Assembly: GCA_000708835.1 (NCBI GenBank)
Contig: DF236998.1
Span: 169,880 to 233,879 of the forward strand
Direction of reading: 5' to 3'
DNA from: Klebsormidium nitens
Lineage: Eukaryota > Streptophyta > Klebsormidiophyceae > Klebsormidiales > Klebsormidiaceae
DNA length: 64,000 nt
Each line of letters opens with the position of its first letter. Positions within the stretch are counted from its first letter, which is position 1. A program made the position numbers and the translations under genes. Under the pieces are notes generated by a model that made no database searches, was not told the DNA's origin, and saw nothing but the letters and a program-made list of their open reading frames with translations. Shown here in pieces: positions 1 to 11,300 of this stretch.

Positions 1-1369
1 TTGATTCGCGATAGAGGTATACTGCAGCTTGTTTACTGCTCAAGAACAGTGTTACAAGCAGCGCCACTAGTGGCGGGCAAAGTCAATCGTTGCAAGCACT
101 GCTAAGAAGTACATGAACTCGGAAAAGAAAAGGATGCCACTGACACTGTGCGTGGAATTTGGCTATAGCCATGCATGATGATTACCGACATTCAATCGCA
201 ATTAAGCTCCTTGCAGTCATGGATTCAAGCTATAGCGATTGTTATCATGCTGAAGATTTGGTCACATGCAACCTGATCGAGCACCCTTTTTCAACTTTGA
301 TGACCGAATAAGTTGAATGTAATGTTCAATAAGGTTGAATATTAAGGTAAATGGGAAGTTTAGATTTAACAATCGACTATTGTGGCCGGCAGCACGTATA
401 TATTTACAGCTAGGTCCGGTTGTATTATCCGATTATGTTGATCAAATCAATCTGGTGCGGAGCACCTCAGGCTCTCTCACGATTGGGGACCCAGTAGCTC
501 ATGATTGAATTCAGCGATATGCACACAAACTTCAATGCAGACGTACAACTGACACGATCATCCAATCGACCGCAACAGTGGTTTTAGACGGAACATGAGG
601 TCCAAGTCGTAGATGTAGAGCTCGCTCAGCTTATGTTGCAACCGTTGAACGTACTCGACGCTCCAGGTTGTCATTGTCCCCATGAACCCATCCGATTGCA
701 TGACCCATCATTTGACTGCACGTAGCTCATGCAGGCGGCCCTCCGTGAGTCATCTTGAATCATGTCCGGCTCAAGCTAGGGTGTTCGTCCATAACGTATT
801 GAGAAGAATGCGATCCCCGGAAGGCTACATGTCGTGGCATCCTGGCTAGTATACGAGAATCTCTACCGTATCTCTTTGCTGCGCAAACCTAAGGCTAGAT
901 ATGTAACGACTCTACTCTGATCACGTTGCATTCGATTCTCTTTTCCATAATCCGTTCGACGCTTATAATTTAGCCTCAACTTAAGGCTGAGGAATGTCCG
1001 GCGACCTTCAATCTGAGGATATCTCCACCTGTCGTTTCCGAAAGCCTTCGCTTGCTACTGATTCTATACTCTTTCGAGCTTAGCTATGGATGCAATTTGG
1101 AGTTTACGTACCGGAGCTCTAGCTGTCTGATCTGGTGGCCGTCGCGCAGGCGATTGATGTCAATCTTGCGTTATGTTTGTTGAAGCCGCTCTGGCTGCGT
1201 TGTCTACCGGGCATGAATCTCGTCACCGACTTTTATGCTACAAAGAATGTGTTTGTGCTTCACTACAGGTTATTAGATAACTTATGATTGCAACGGGACC
1301 TGTCGCGACTTGAAAGCAGCCCTCTCTAGTTCGTTTGTCGCCCCAGCCCCCACCTCCGCTCTTTATTTT
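1..1369. other. intergenic, no gene seen
   Basis: No long open frame and no exon-like stretch with recognisable protein similarity was found on either strand. It lies downstream of the 3' end of the XB3-type gene. The last part grades into the tandem duplication starting near 1370. Confidence 0.6.
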
Positions 1370-1600
1370 CAACCCCGACAGCAAACCCGATTCGGAATGT
1401 GGGCTCGAAAGCCGGGTTAGAGTCCTCGGTTTCTATTACCGGTCACCACCTTCCCCACGAGGCACTATGCACTTTACTCCGCTCCTTCGGTTCCAACCCC
1501 GACAGCAAATCCGATTCGATATATGGGCTCAAAAGCCCGGTTAAAGTCCTCGGTTTCTTTCACCACCTTCCCCACGAGGCGCTATGCACTTTACTCTTCC
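1370..1600. repeat. tandem duplication over the last coding bases and stop codon of the XB3-type gene
   Basis: Two imperfect direct copies are visible. The run CAACCCCGACAGCAAA starts at 1370 and again at 1494, and CACCACCTTCCCCACGAGG starts at 1444 and again at 1561, giving periods of 124 and 117. The second copy contains the final codons of the minus-strand gene (ending Trp-Gly-Arg-Trp-stop). The first copy repeats those codons, including the stop, in the 3' flank. It is one of several duplications in this window that sit exactly on gene-structure borders. Confidence 0.85.
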
Positions 1601-4600
1601 CCTTCGCAACGGTCACTGGCACCGGGGTTAACGGGAGTGCCGGCTCGGTCTTTTCCAGGACAGGTGTTAACGCCTCGAGCTGTTTTATCTCCGTCCGGCA
1701 GAAGGGGCACGCGGGCGGGGGCGCGTGCGGGCTCGCGGCGCTCGGCTTGCAGTGGCAGCACAGCGCGAGCGTGCACATCGCGCACAGCCGGTGGCCGCAC
1801 TCGCGCACCTTGAGGAGCGAAAAGCAGACGGTGAGTTGATAGTCAAATCAAGGAAAGCCACGGACGCGACAACAATTCGAAGAGAAGAAACGAACGGAAG
1901 GTTTGACTTCTAGAAAGATATAAATCGTTGTTTTCCAAGCTGTTGCTAGGCAAAGAAGAGAACCAAAACGTAAGGATTTAAGCGCTTGACATTTAGGAAC
2001 GTTCCTGAGAATCCCTTTACACAATCATTGTCGACGATGTCCTAGAAAATCTGAGGCGATCTACAATTGCGAAGCGACTCGCCGTTTCGTAAAGGTTGCT
2101 TTTAGAAGAAGATAGAGCGTGGCCAAACGGCTACGGAACTCACGCGCGAAGGAACGGACCGCGGAATCGGAACCCTACATCACACCGGAAGCAAGTAGAT
2201 GAACTGGGATTCGCAATTACCCTAGAACCGTGGAACCCTGAAACATTGACAGAAATTAATTTAGCCGCTGCCCACCTCGATGTTGCACAGCCGCTCGAAG
2301 CAGATGCTGCACACGTCCGCGTCGTCCTTGTCGGACGACGTCTGCGCGTCCGCATCGTCCGCCACGTGGCAAATCTCGCCGTCCTTCCCGAGCGCCTCCT
2401 TCTCGGTCAGCGTCTTCACCTGCCCCGACTGCGTCAGCTGCGCCTCCGTCAGCGCCTGCTCCAGCAGCGCGCGCGCCTGCAACGGACGACGTCAGGATGA
2501 CGTCAGCGGTGTCCCTTCCATTCCAATACCGTTTTTCTGCCTCGTTTCCAACGTGTCAACAATTCAGACGGTCGCTACTTCCTGTCCGAGCATCCCGAGT
2601 AAGGTCAGATTCTCTGTTTCTCATTCTCTGTGAAAGATACGTCAGACCTCAAGTGAAAGGGCGCACTTTGCACTACGGCATCGGATAGATTCTTCAGGCT
2701 GATTTTGCGGCTAAGCTTGATCCTGCTTCTTGGCACATGACGTCACCGTTCTTTTCCACGTCATCTCTTGGGGGCCTCACCGAAGCATTCAGTTTGGCGA
2801 CGAACTTCCAGGGGCTCGGCCAAACCAGAGGCTCGGCGGTTTGAGGGTTTAACAGCGCGGCCACGGCGTCGTGGCCCGACTTCAGGGCGACCACGTAAGG
2901 CGTGCACCTGAGGGAAGGTCGCCAGAGCTTCAGTTTTACGTCGTCTGGCTGGAGCGAAAATGATCTCGTGATATTAACGTTGACAAAAGGAATGATTGTG
3001 AAAAGCCTGTTTGTATCAAAGATGCTAGATCAAAAAGAAAGGTCTGATTTCGGCTATCTTCGGCTTCGATATGCCAACGACAGTCGTTTTGATGTCTTAT
3101 ACTTCAAGCGGATAAGGGCTGAATCCTCAGAACGAAGACCGACGGTATCTTTTCCGTTCAACAGCATCCGCTCCTAGCACCGAGATTGGACACGCAGGTA
3201 CTGAATCCCCAGAACTTCCCAAAGTCAAGATTCTGTACTCACCCGTTGGCGTCTCTGACGTCTCGACTCGCCCCCCAAGCGATCAACTCCCGTACGCACT
3301 CTATGCTTCCGCCCCTCGCCGCCCAATGAAGCGCCGTCGAAGCCCTGTCGAACAAGAAAGAGCTCTCCATCAGCTGGTCGAGTTCGACGAGAAAATTATC
3401 AGAAAGCCGCAGTGCGACAGTAGAAAGAGGAGAAATTAATCTGGCAACTTTGATATGTCAGCTGTGCTGAATGATTGAGATTCAGCCTTTGTCACGTATC
3501 ATATTCTCGTGACAAAGGCTGAATCTCATATCTGCACCATTCGCTTCATGTTGCGGAGAATACTGATTGAAAAGAGAGAAACTGTCTTCGATCACGCTTC
3601 CAAGGGGAATAAGCCTCCAATCGAGGGATTGATGGAATACAATTGCGCACGCGTTCGTTTCGGACAATTCTTCATGTAAGCTACTTTTCGTTTGGTAGGG
3701 GCTCGGCCACCGGCGCATAAGCGGAAGGCGCACTTACTTGATAAAACAGGAAGAAAGTTTGGAGCGGCAACGGAGCCTTGGACGGTCCGAGAGCTTACCC
3801 GTTGGCTGCGGACGTGACTCCGGACACGAGCGCACCCTGCTCGAGCAGCGCCTGCATGGTGCGCGCGTGCCCCGCGCGCGCAGCTTGGTGGAGCGGCGTC
3901 GCGCCGTTGGCGTCGCGGACGTTCACGAAGCGCGCGAATCCCCTGGACACGGAAAAGATTGGTAGGGCTAAGTCAGATTCAACGGGTGCTTTTTGTGTTT
4001 ACGAAGCGTGCGAGTCGCTGCAAAGAAATAGAATGTATTCACAATTTTGAATGTCAGCATCCAGGGTTGTTGATCCCACAACAGTCACACGATCATCAGT
4101 GCACTTGTATTCTGGTGATGCTCTTTGGAACATTAGTATGAAGAGCGCTTGTCTTATCAGGGCCTAGCAAACGCATACCCCTAGACCTGAGCAGCTCCGC
4201 TCTAGCGTATTAGGCTCCTCTTACATTGTAACAGGGAGAGAGATAGCAATTACGTAAGAGAAAGCCGCTACGGAAAAGGCTCTGTAGCCGGGCTTAAGGC
4301 TCAGGCTAGTTTATCATGACCCACTGAGCAAGCCGTTCTGGCCTGTCTCGAGAAACAAGAATTGTGGTCGGACATCCTTCAACTTGACTCCGCTAAGAAA
4401 CTGAGCCCGGCTGCCGCCATAAAACAAGGGTTAAAACCTCGCCCAACCAGCTCACGTCCATCCGGGATCCCGCTACAACCATGACCCGGGGTTTGGAGTG
4501 GCGTTAAGCAAACCCGGTGGTGGGTTATGCTCACCAAGAAGCCGCGATCGTGCCGCCCTGCGCCGCCGCCAGGATCCGCCGCACGCACTCGGTGTGCCCC

Positions 4601-6998
4601 CCCCGCGCGGCGAAGTGTAAACACGTCCTCCGGTGCTTGAAGTCGAAGCACAGCATGTTAGCCCCGGCCTCGAGAAGTGCCCCGGCGCAATCCCACCGGC
4701 CGCTCTTGCACGCGAGCATGAGGGGGGTCTGGCCTGAGTAGTTGGCGCAGTCGAGGCGGGCCCCCCGGGCGAGGAGCAGTTTCAGGACCTGCGGAAGATC
4801 GAGGAGAAACGGGTCACACGCCGGCAAGAGAGAAGTGCGGGAGAACAGTTCGTTTCCAACTTTCGTCGAAGGACGAAAGTTGGATCGGAGGACGACAAAG
4901 CAAGCTGACATCAGCTGGTTCTGCCAGGGTGGGTCTGGAAGGTTTGTAGGGCAAGTACACCCGGGTCAACAAGTTTTGTAACCAAACCCGGATGACGTGG
5001 CAACTCCGACGGGTTATGGTTACGAAATTAAATGGTTATTCATGAGACCTAACCCACGGCTGTGCCAACTCTATATTAGTCAAAATAAACCCTCNNNNNN
5101 NNNNNNNNNNNNNNNNNNNNNNNNNNNNNNNNNNNNNNNNNNNNNNNNNNNNNNNNNNNNNNNNNNNNNNNNNNNNNNNNNNNNNNNNNNNNNNNNNNNN
5201 NNNNNNNNNNNNNNNNNNNNNNNNNNNNNNNNNNNNNNNNNNNNNNNNNNNNNNNNNNNNNNNNNNNNNNNNNNNNNNNNNNNNNNNNNNNNNNNNNNNN
5301 NNNNNNNNNNNNNNNNNNNNNNNNNNNNNNNNNNNNNNNNNNNNNNNNNNNNNNNNNNNNNNNNNNNNNNNNNNNNNNNNGTAGAGGCACTCAGGGCAGG
5401 TTGGTCAAAGCGTTCCTGGACATTTTCTTCATTGTTGAAGAAAAGCTTAGGAAACGAGAAATTGAGAAAGCCGACAGAAGGTGGCCGTGAAGCTTGACTG
5501 TTGGCAGAGCAGATTGCCACACCCTTACTTTCGTTGTCCTCCACGCCAGAAGGCACTCTGTGAGCGAGACTTACAGAAGCAGCTTTGCCAATGTTTCGCC
5601 TTTTCCGACTCCTCGTTTCTTAGACATAAAGTCCAGATAATTATGGAAGCTGCACCTCGTTTAGTGGCGCATGCGCAGGTCAGAGCAACCCCTCGATTTC
5701 CATGCCAAATCCAACCGCTTTTGGAGAGCGACCGTTTCGATCAAGCTCAGCCAAAGCCAGCTTCTTCCATGTGCAAAAGCTGGTTCCACTAATTTCCTAA
5801 AGAACCTAGCTCAAAACAGCTCAATAACAGTTCCGTAGAGCAGAAAAGCCTCAAAGCATGCATTGGTCCTCGACTAAAAGAAACATGCGTGCCCTCAGGC
5901 AAATGGCAAGCGTGTACAAAGCAGGTTTCCTGGTATAGCTCAGAAGACGGGAACAACGCTCACTGCGTCGTGGACAGGCGTACAAAGTACGATTGTTACT
6001 CCAGAAGCTACAGCGTTTTGAAGCAGAAACAGGCGTGCAGAAACAGGACGTAAGGTTGCTGACATACTCCGTCAGTATCAGAACAGCATTCCTTCACCAA
6101 CCCGGAGGAAGTGGGTCATTGGAGAAGGCGCCCAATGGCAGGAATGCATGAAGCGCCGTAGCGGGACCGCTTCAGGCTTTGCAATGGCAAGGTGCCAATT
6201 GTAGCGCGTTCTTTACTGTCCAGAATCTAGAGTAAAACTCCTCACGCCCAATCCATTTACATAAGTATTAACGACCTTTACAGTAGATCATGGAGGTGCT
6301 CCAACCACTAAATGCAACAGTCTCATCATAAGAATGCAATCTAGTTAGTTCACTTGGGGGGGTGTCCGGCAGCCGGGAAAAGCGGAGACTCCGAAGCGAG
6401 CGCCGCAATGGGTATCCGCCAGAGTATGCAGTTATATCCAACTAGAATGTGCGCCATGCATGCTTACGAAGGCCCAATGCCATGCCGGCTGCAATGCAGT
6501 GTCACTCGTTTCCAGCAAAAAGTTGAGCATCAGTGCTTAGTGCGGTGCTTCTTTGTTTTTCGGAGTGATGCGCTGACTGCCTAGTTGCTTCCACCCTCCT
6601 GAGACCCGCACTCATTGGCCGATGCCATACTGGGCCAATGAGCGCAGGCTTTCATCTACTCTTCGCAGAACAAAGAATTTTCGTGGGCACCCTTCGTTGC
6701 CCATTTCATATCAACAAAATCATCCAGAAATGAGACAAATGACGTAAACAAACCTGCCCACTTCAAGTCCACAGGACAATCCAGAAACTAGACAGATGAC
6801 ATAAACAAACCCACTCACATCGATTTGGCCGTGAATCGCCGCCACGTGCAGTGGGAAGTTCCCCTTGCTCATCCCATGTGGCCCGTTCGCAAGCGCAGGA
6901 TCCTCCGCTATGCATTTTTCTGCCCGCCCTAGATCCCCATCCCTTGCCGCAGCATGCAACCGGTCCCCCCTGCTGGGCAGGCCCAGAGTTGCGCCCAT
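1560..6998 (-). CDS. XB3: XB3/XBAT-type RING E3 ubiquitin ligase with ankyrin repeats
   Basis: Seven exons on the minus strand: 6998-6819, 4788-4535, 3942-3799, 3344-3243, 2907-2781, 2476-2276, 1808-1560; 418 residues, phases consistent. The start MGATLG (6998) gives a Gly-2 N-myristoylation-type N terminus, as in rice XB3. Residues about 10-250 hold ankyrin repeats (for example TPLHQAARAGH and TALHWAARGG). The family signature AALLNPQTAEPLVWPSP follows. A C3HC4 RING spans residues 325-373 (CSIC, ECGH, CAMC, CPFC) and is split by an intron. By family knowledge it transfers ubiquitin to substrates held by the ankyrin repeats, at membranes; XB3 binds the XA21 receptor kinase and XBAT32 acts in root and ethylene control. 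Intron 1 contains the assembly gap. Several introns carry partial copies of exon ends. The exact C terminus is less certain than the RING. Confidence 0.93.
3476..3528. repeat. perfect 21-bp inverted repeat in an intron
   Basis: Bases 3476-3496 are exactly complementary to 3508-3528, with an 11-base loop. It lies in an intron of the XB3-type gene, close to the preceding exon. RNA from either strand would form a strong hairpin. It could be a small-RNA precursor, or the remnant of a small fold-back element; no flanking target duplication was recognised. Confidence 0.9.
3925..4012. repeat. short acceptor-side echo of XB3-type exon 3
   Basis: The first coding bases of exon 3 (plus-strand ACGAAGCGCGCGAATC from 3925) reappear in the upstream intron as ACGAAGCGTGCGAGTC from 4001, a period of 76. 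The copy is short and diverged. Confidence 0.55.
5095..5380. other. assembly gap (run of N)
   Basis: Undetermined bases inside intron 1 of the XB3-type gene. Exons 1 and 2 join in phase with a normal ankyrin sequence, so no coding sequence is obviously missing, but the gap could hide repeats. Confidence 1.
6722..6830. repeat. donor-side tandem repeat after XB3-type exon 1
   Basis: The motif CCAGAAA...GAC(A/G)TAAACAAACC occurs at 6724-6754 and 6782-6811, a period of 57-58 bp, immediately downstream (minus strand) of the exon 1 donor at 6818. The unit begins at the splice donor and is mostly intron. Confidence 0.7.
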
Positions 6999-8345
6999 TA
7001 ACACCGGGGGGAGTTGCACTGCCCGCCCGGGTGGGAACGGGCTCCTTCTGAACGTGTGGCAGATTGACTCTAGCGGTTCAGATGCGTACGCTTGCTGCGC
7101 GAAATTGGCAGAGACTCTGTCCCCAACTAGGGGAGCGAAAATAGGGAATGAAGAATTGGTGCTCCTTTCACCTTGCTTCCTCTATCTTGTGCCCGGCCGC
7201 CTTTTTACTGGGTCTACTCTTCACAAACCTGTCAAGCAACTGAAAGTTGCCGCCTTTTCGTCACTCCGTCCCTCCGGTTTCTTTCTCTGGGGCCCTCTTT
7301 GTAATCAGAGACTGCCACAGCAAAGAGAGTTGTCGCACTCTTTCCTGAAGATGCGGGATTGCAAGCTGTTCTGCAAGATATTCTGGAAGCACAAGTCCTG
7401 CTGAGAAGTCTCACATTGCGGCTCTCTTTTGCGCCCAAGTTGTCAGCCCTTCTGAATTTCTCGAACTGCTGTGTCCCTGTTTTCTTATTGTTGACTCATT
7501 GATAAATAAAGCGGCCACGAACCAGTAGATAGTTGTTCGGAGTCATAATTTGGCAGAGGAAAGCGAGATCCATACTGCGGGCCAAAACCTAGATCCGGTC
7601 AACTGCACTGATGCATCATTGTTGATGGCCCAAAGTCTTGAGAGGTTGAGGGCAATGCGAATGTTCAACTTGCAGTTTAGCCTTTAGGCTTCACGCCGTA
7701 AGTTGGAACAAATCCTGTCGTGTTGTCAGCTGCGTCGAAATATACTCTTATGCTGACATCAAGATATCAACCTGCACTAGCGCCGCGCCACTTTGCTCAC
7801 CGCGTTCTGATCGTTGACAGTCTCCAATGCCAATGGAGTGATACATATGCGCGAGTTCCCGGATTCGGCGTGTGCAGGAATGACCTCATTGAATACTGCA
7901 GTAGCATGCAAGTGTAAGTACCGCTATAGGAAGTGTGGGTTTTCATAGTCGCTGCAACCGCCGCTTGATTTGTGTATGTTCCTCACCGTTTTATCGACGT
8001 CCAGATGCTTTGTTTGTAGATCATCGGACGGCTCACAACTCACGTCAAGCACGTCGACGCATGTGCAAAAATTGTTGACGACTTGACGCCCACGATGCAG
8101 CCACGTCGCACTCCATTGGTGCCCTGCGCTCAGAGTCATTGCCAGCTCGACCTCAGGCTAGAGCCTTGCTGCTTGCAGAAACTTTCGAAGGGTCGCCTGT
8201 CAGTTTTGCCTGAACGGCTAGCACAAAACTACATATACTACACTAGATCCTGAGTTGCAGTTTTCTCTGGCCTGCTCCATAATCTCCTCTTTCTCGAAGG
8301 CGCTTTTTGTGTGCATGCTGAAAGAAGGCTAAAAGCTCGTTTAGA
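6999..8345. promoter_or_regulatory. divergent intergenic region between the XB3-type and CLD1-like genes
   Basis: About 1.35 kb separates two genes transcribed away from each other, so it should contain both promoters and 5' leaders. No convincing coding exon was found. A 179-codon frame at 6865-7404 overlaps exon 1 of the XB3-type gene in antisense and is judged spurious. No TATA box could be assigned with confidence. Confidence 0.5.
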
Positions 8346-11300
8346 ATGGAGAGCACATTCTGCCCGTGCTCTCAGCCCACTTTCGTACGCCCTATCTCAA
8401 AGTCATGCAGCTCAACAAAACCCACCGCCCGTCAGGATCCTCTCCCGTTGTGCCACCTGGCGCCGTCCAATCTGCGCCCCAGATCTCAAAGACAGAGCTT
8501 AAAATCGGCAGCATTTAGAACACCGAGCATTGAGAAGTTACAGGACCATTTTGATTCCAAACGGATTCCAGATACTGATGAAGTTAGCAAGCAAGGGAAA
8601 CGGCGGCGGGGGCACAATGTCATGCGGGCAGCGCTGGCTCAAGAAGATGGGTCCAAGGTGGTCGAGAAAATTGAGGTTATGGAGCCCGGTACTCCAACAG
8701 TAGAAACTGGGTGAGGTTGCGAATACTGCACTTCTACTATTCGAAAACTTTCTCATCATCCATCCAGCACCTCTTTGTCAAAGCACAGGGCATAAAAGCA
8801 TGGTTCACCAAAAAGTGGTTCGTGGGTTTCTTTAGGCTTCGCTGACGATTGGAGTTTGCAAATCTTGAATTTTGGTACGTCAGATTGGTTGGAATGCCCG
8901 TCCTTTTAAAAACATGGTAAATCTTTTAAGCTTATCCTTAGTGAGATGTCTGTCAAAGGGATCAACAATACTTTACATCACCGCTTTTTCAGAAGCTGTC
9001 CTGTCTCACCAAGCAGACTGCCAGTGGGAACTGAGAATGTCGGGCCGGGCAGCTTTGAGAACTTGGCCGACTGCCTCTCAACATTTTTGTGTACATTGGG
9101 AGCAACGTCGTCAGCACTCTGCTTATACCACCATTCATCATGGTCATTTGTACCATCTTCTTAAGCACTTCCTTCCCTGATCGTTCGCCCTGTTTCGCCA
9201 AGGCCAGTGCGGTTTCAACGGGATTCCAATCCTCAAATTCTGCGCTTGTGGCCTATGTTTTTCAATCCTCGATTTGAACCTCCCTGCAGGTATTGGACGT
9301 GGCGGGGTTATAAGATCCGCTATCAGCAGGCTGGCGGTAGCGGCCCGGTTCTTTTGCTAGTGCATGGGTTTGGTGCTAATTGGTAAGCACGCCCAGCTCG
9401 CAGATTGAATGGAGCCTTGATGGTTATCTTGATGATTTGTCGACCTGATTGAGTCAAAGAAACATGGGCTGTGATAGATTCCTGCAACTTTCCGTTGCAA
9501 CCCAGGCCAAGCTCGTCCTCGGCTTTGGGTGTAAAGGTGACTGTGGCCCTGCTTTGTTATTGCTTCAGGGGTTGAACTTGAGGGGTTCAATTTTGCAGAC
9601 ACATGATCAAATGCTGTTATGACCCAGAAGACTAAGAAAGATATTGAACCGGTGGCGAATGCGTCAGTGGGTGCTTGACTTTTGAGATGGGCTTGTTTGC
9701 AAGCTAGCCCCATCTGAGCACAAAAGCGCAGATTGCACCATCTCTATAAAAGCAAGCGAAATCCTCCTTGATCGAAACAATTGCCCTACAGTGGGGTCCA
9801 AGCAGAGGAGAAGGAAAGTACAAGTACAAGATTCTCGAAGACGTGAATTACGCTGGCAAGAGATCACAAGGTTGACTATCCACCGCTCTCTGCAGCGACC
9901 ACTGGCGGAAAAACATGCCGTACCTGGCTCGAACGCACCGCGTGTTTGCGATCGACTTACTCGGATACGGCTACTCCGACAAGCCGAACCCGCGAGACTT
10001 TCCGGAAGGCACTCTGTACACTTTCGAAACATGGGCGCAGCAATTGCTAGACTTTTGTGACCAATTCGCGGGGGGGCCCGTCTTCATGATATGCAACTCG
10101 GTTGGGGGTGAGTGCCGTTCTCCGCCTTCTCGTCCCATCCTTCTGTTGGACAGTGCGCAGGAAGTGCAGTCAGCGCCTGGAGTATGCAAGGTGGCTGGAT
10201 TTGTCTGTCACGGTTGACTTGAAGTTACACAAACTGGATGGAACCATGTAAAACCATGCGTTCACACAAAAGCAATCTGACCGGCAGGGCAGGCTCAGTC
10301 CGCTGCTGATTGTCCACATATAGTGCGACAAATTTTGGGGTGCCTAGAAATCGTCAGTCTCTCAGCCGTCCAAGAAGCAAGTTTTCGCGCCCTCGCGACA
10401 TCGCCGACCGGCCTGACGCCGCTCCGTTACTTACAATAAAGCAAGGCGACCGCGCTGAGTCAGTCACTTAAGAAACCAATGAAACTCCGAATCCTTCATT
10501 GTTTCCAAACTTGCCATTAAGGTCTGACTGGGCCATCGGCAGGCCACACGTGGATTTTCATGTCCCAAATGCTAACAATGATGTTAGTACTTGTCATCGA
10601 ACCTTTTGATATCTTCTGTCGATGAGATGTAATAATCACATTCAGGAGAACCCACAGATTGCGGAATTGCCCCCGTAGGTTTGGGGGATCCCAGGGGCCA
10701 ACGGACCGCAGCACACAGTCCTCTACTTTTACCACATAATGGATCCGGCAGAAATGGTTGAATCGTTTCTTTTTGTCCACGAGTCAAACCAAACCTCAAT
10801 GTCTTAACCATAAGCCGTTGATGTGTGTACGTCTGGCCGGCCTTTGAGCCGCTGTTTATTGGCCCCACATGGTGCGTTGCTCTTACAGCACAACAAAACC
10901 GGCAGAAGCTTTGCCCCAAGTTTCACAATATTTCTTGTTTATCTGCATCTGAACCTGATTCACGATGTCTGCAGGTTTGGGGGGTCTGCAAGCCGCCGTC
11001 GATTGGCCCAACATGTTTCTTTGCTCTTACGGCACAACGAAAAATAATAAAATACTGTTCCAGATTTCACTTCGGAGCCTATCTTTCATATATAAACCGA
11101 ATTATCATGTCTGCAGATCTGGCCGGTCTGCAAGCCGTCGTTGATCGGCTCGACATGGCGCTCTGCTCTCACGGCACTAAGAAACTTTCTCAAAAGTCTT
11201 ATACTCCGAATATAAACCTGGCTAAGATGTGTGCAGGTTTGGCGGGTTTGCAAGCCGCCATCGACCGGCCCGAAATGGTCCGCGGTCTAGTTCTGCTCAA

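Noticed and set aside
5076-5556. Open frames across the N run
   Set aside because: They exist only because undetermined bases contain no stop; no evidence of coding.
6865-7404. 179-codon plus-strand frame
   Set aside because: It overlaps exon 1 of the XB3-type gene in antisense; composition and lack of similarity indicate a shadow frame.
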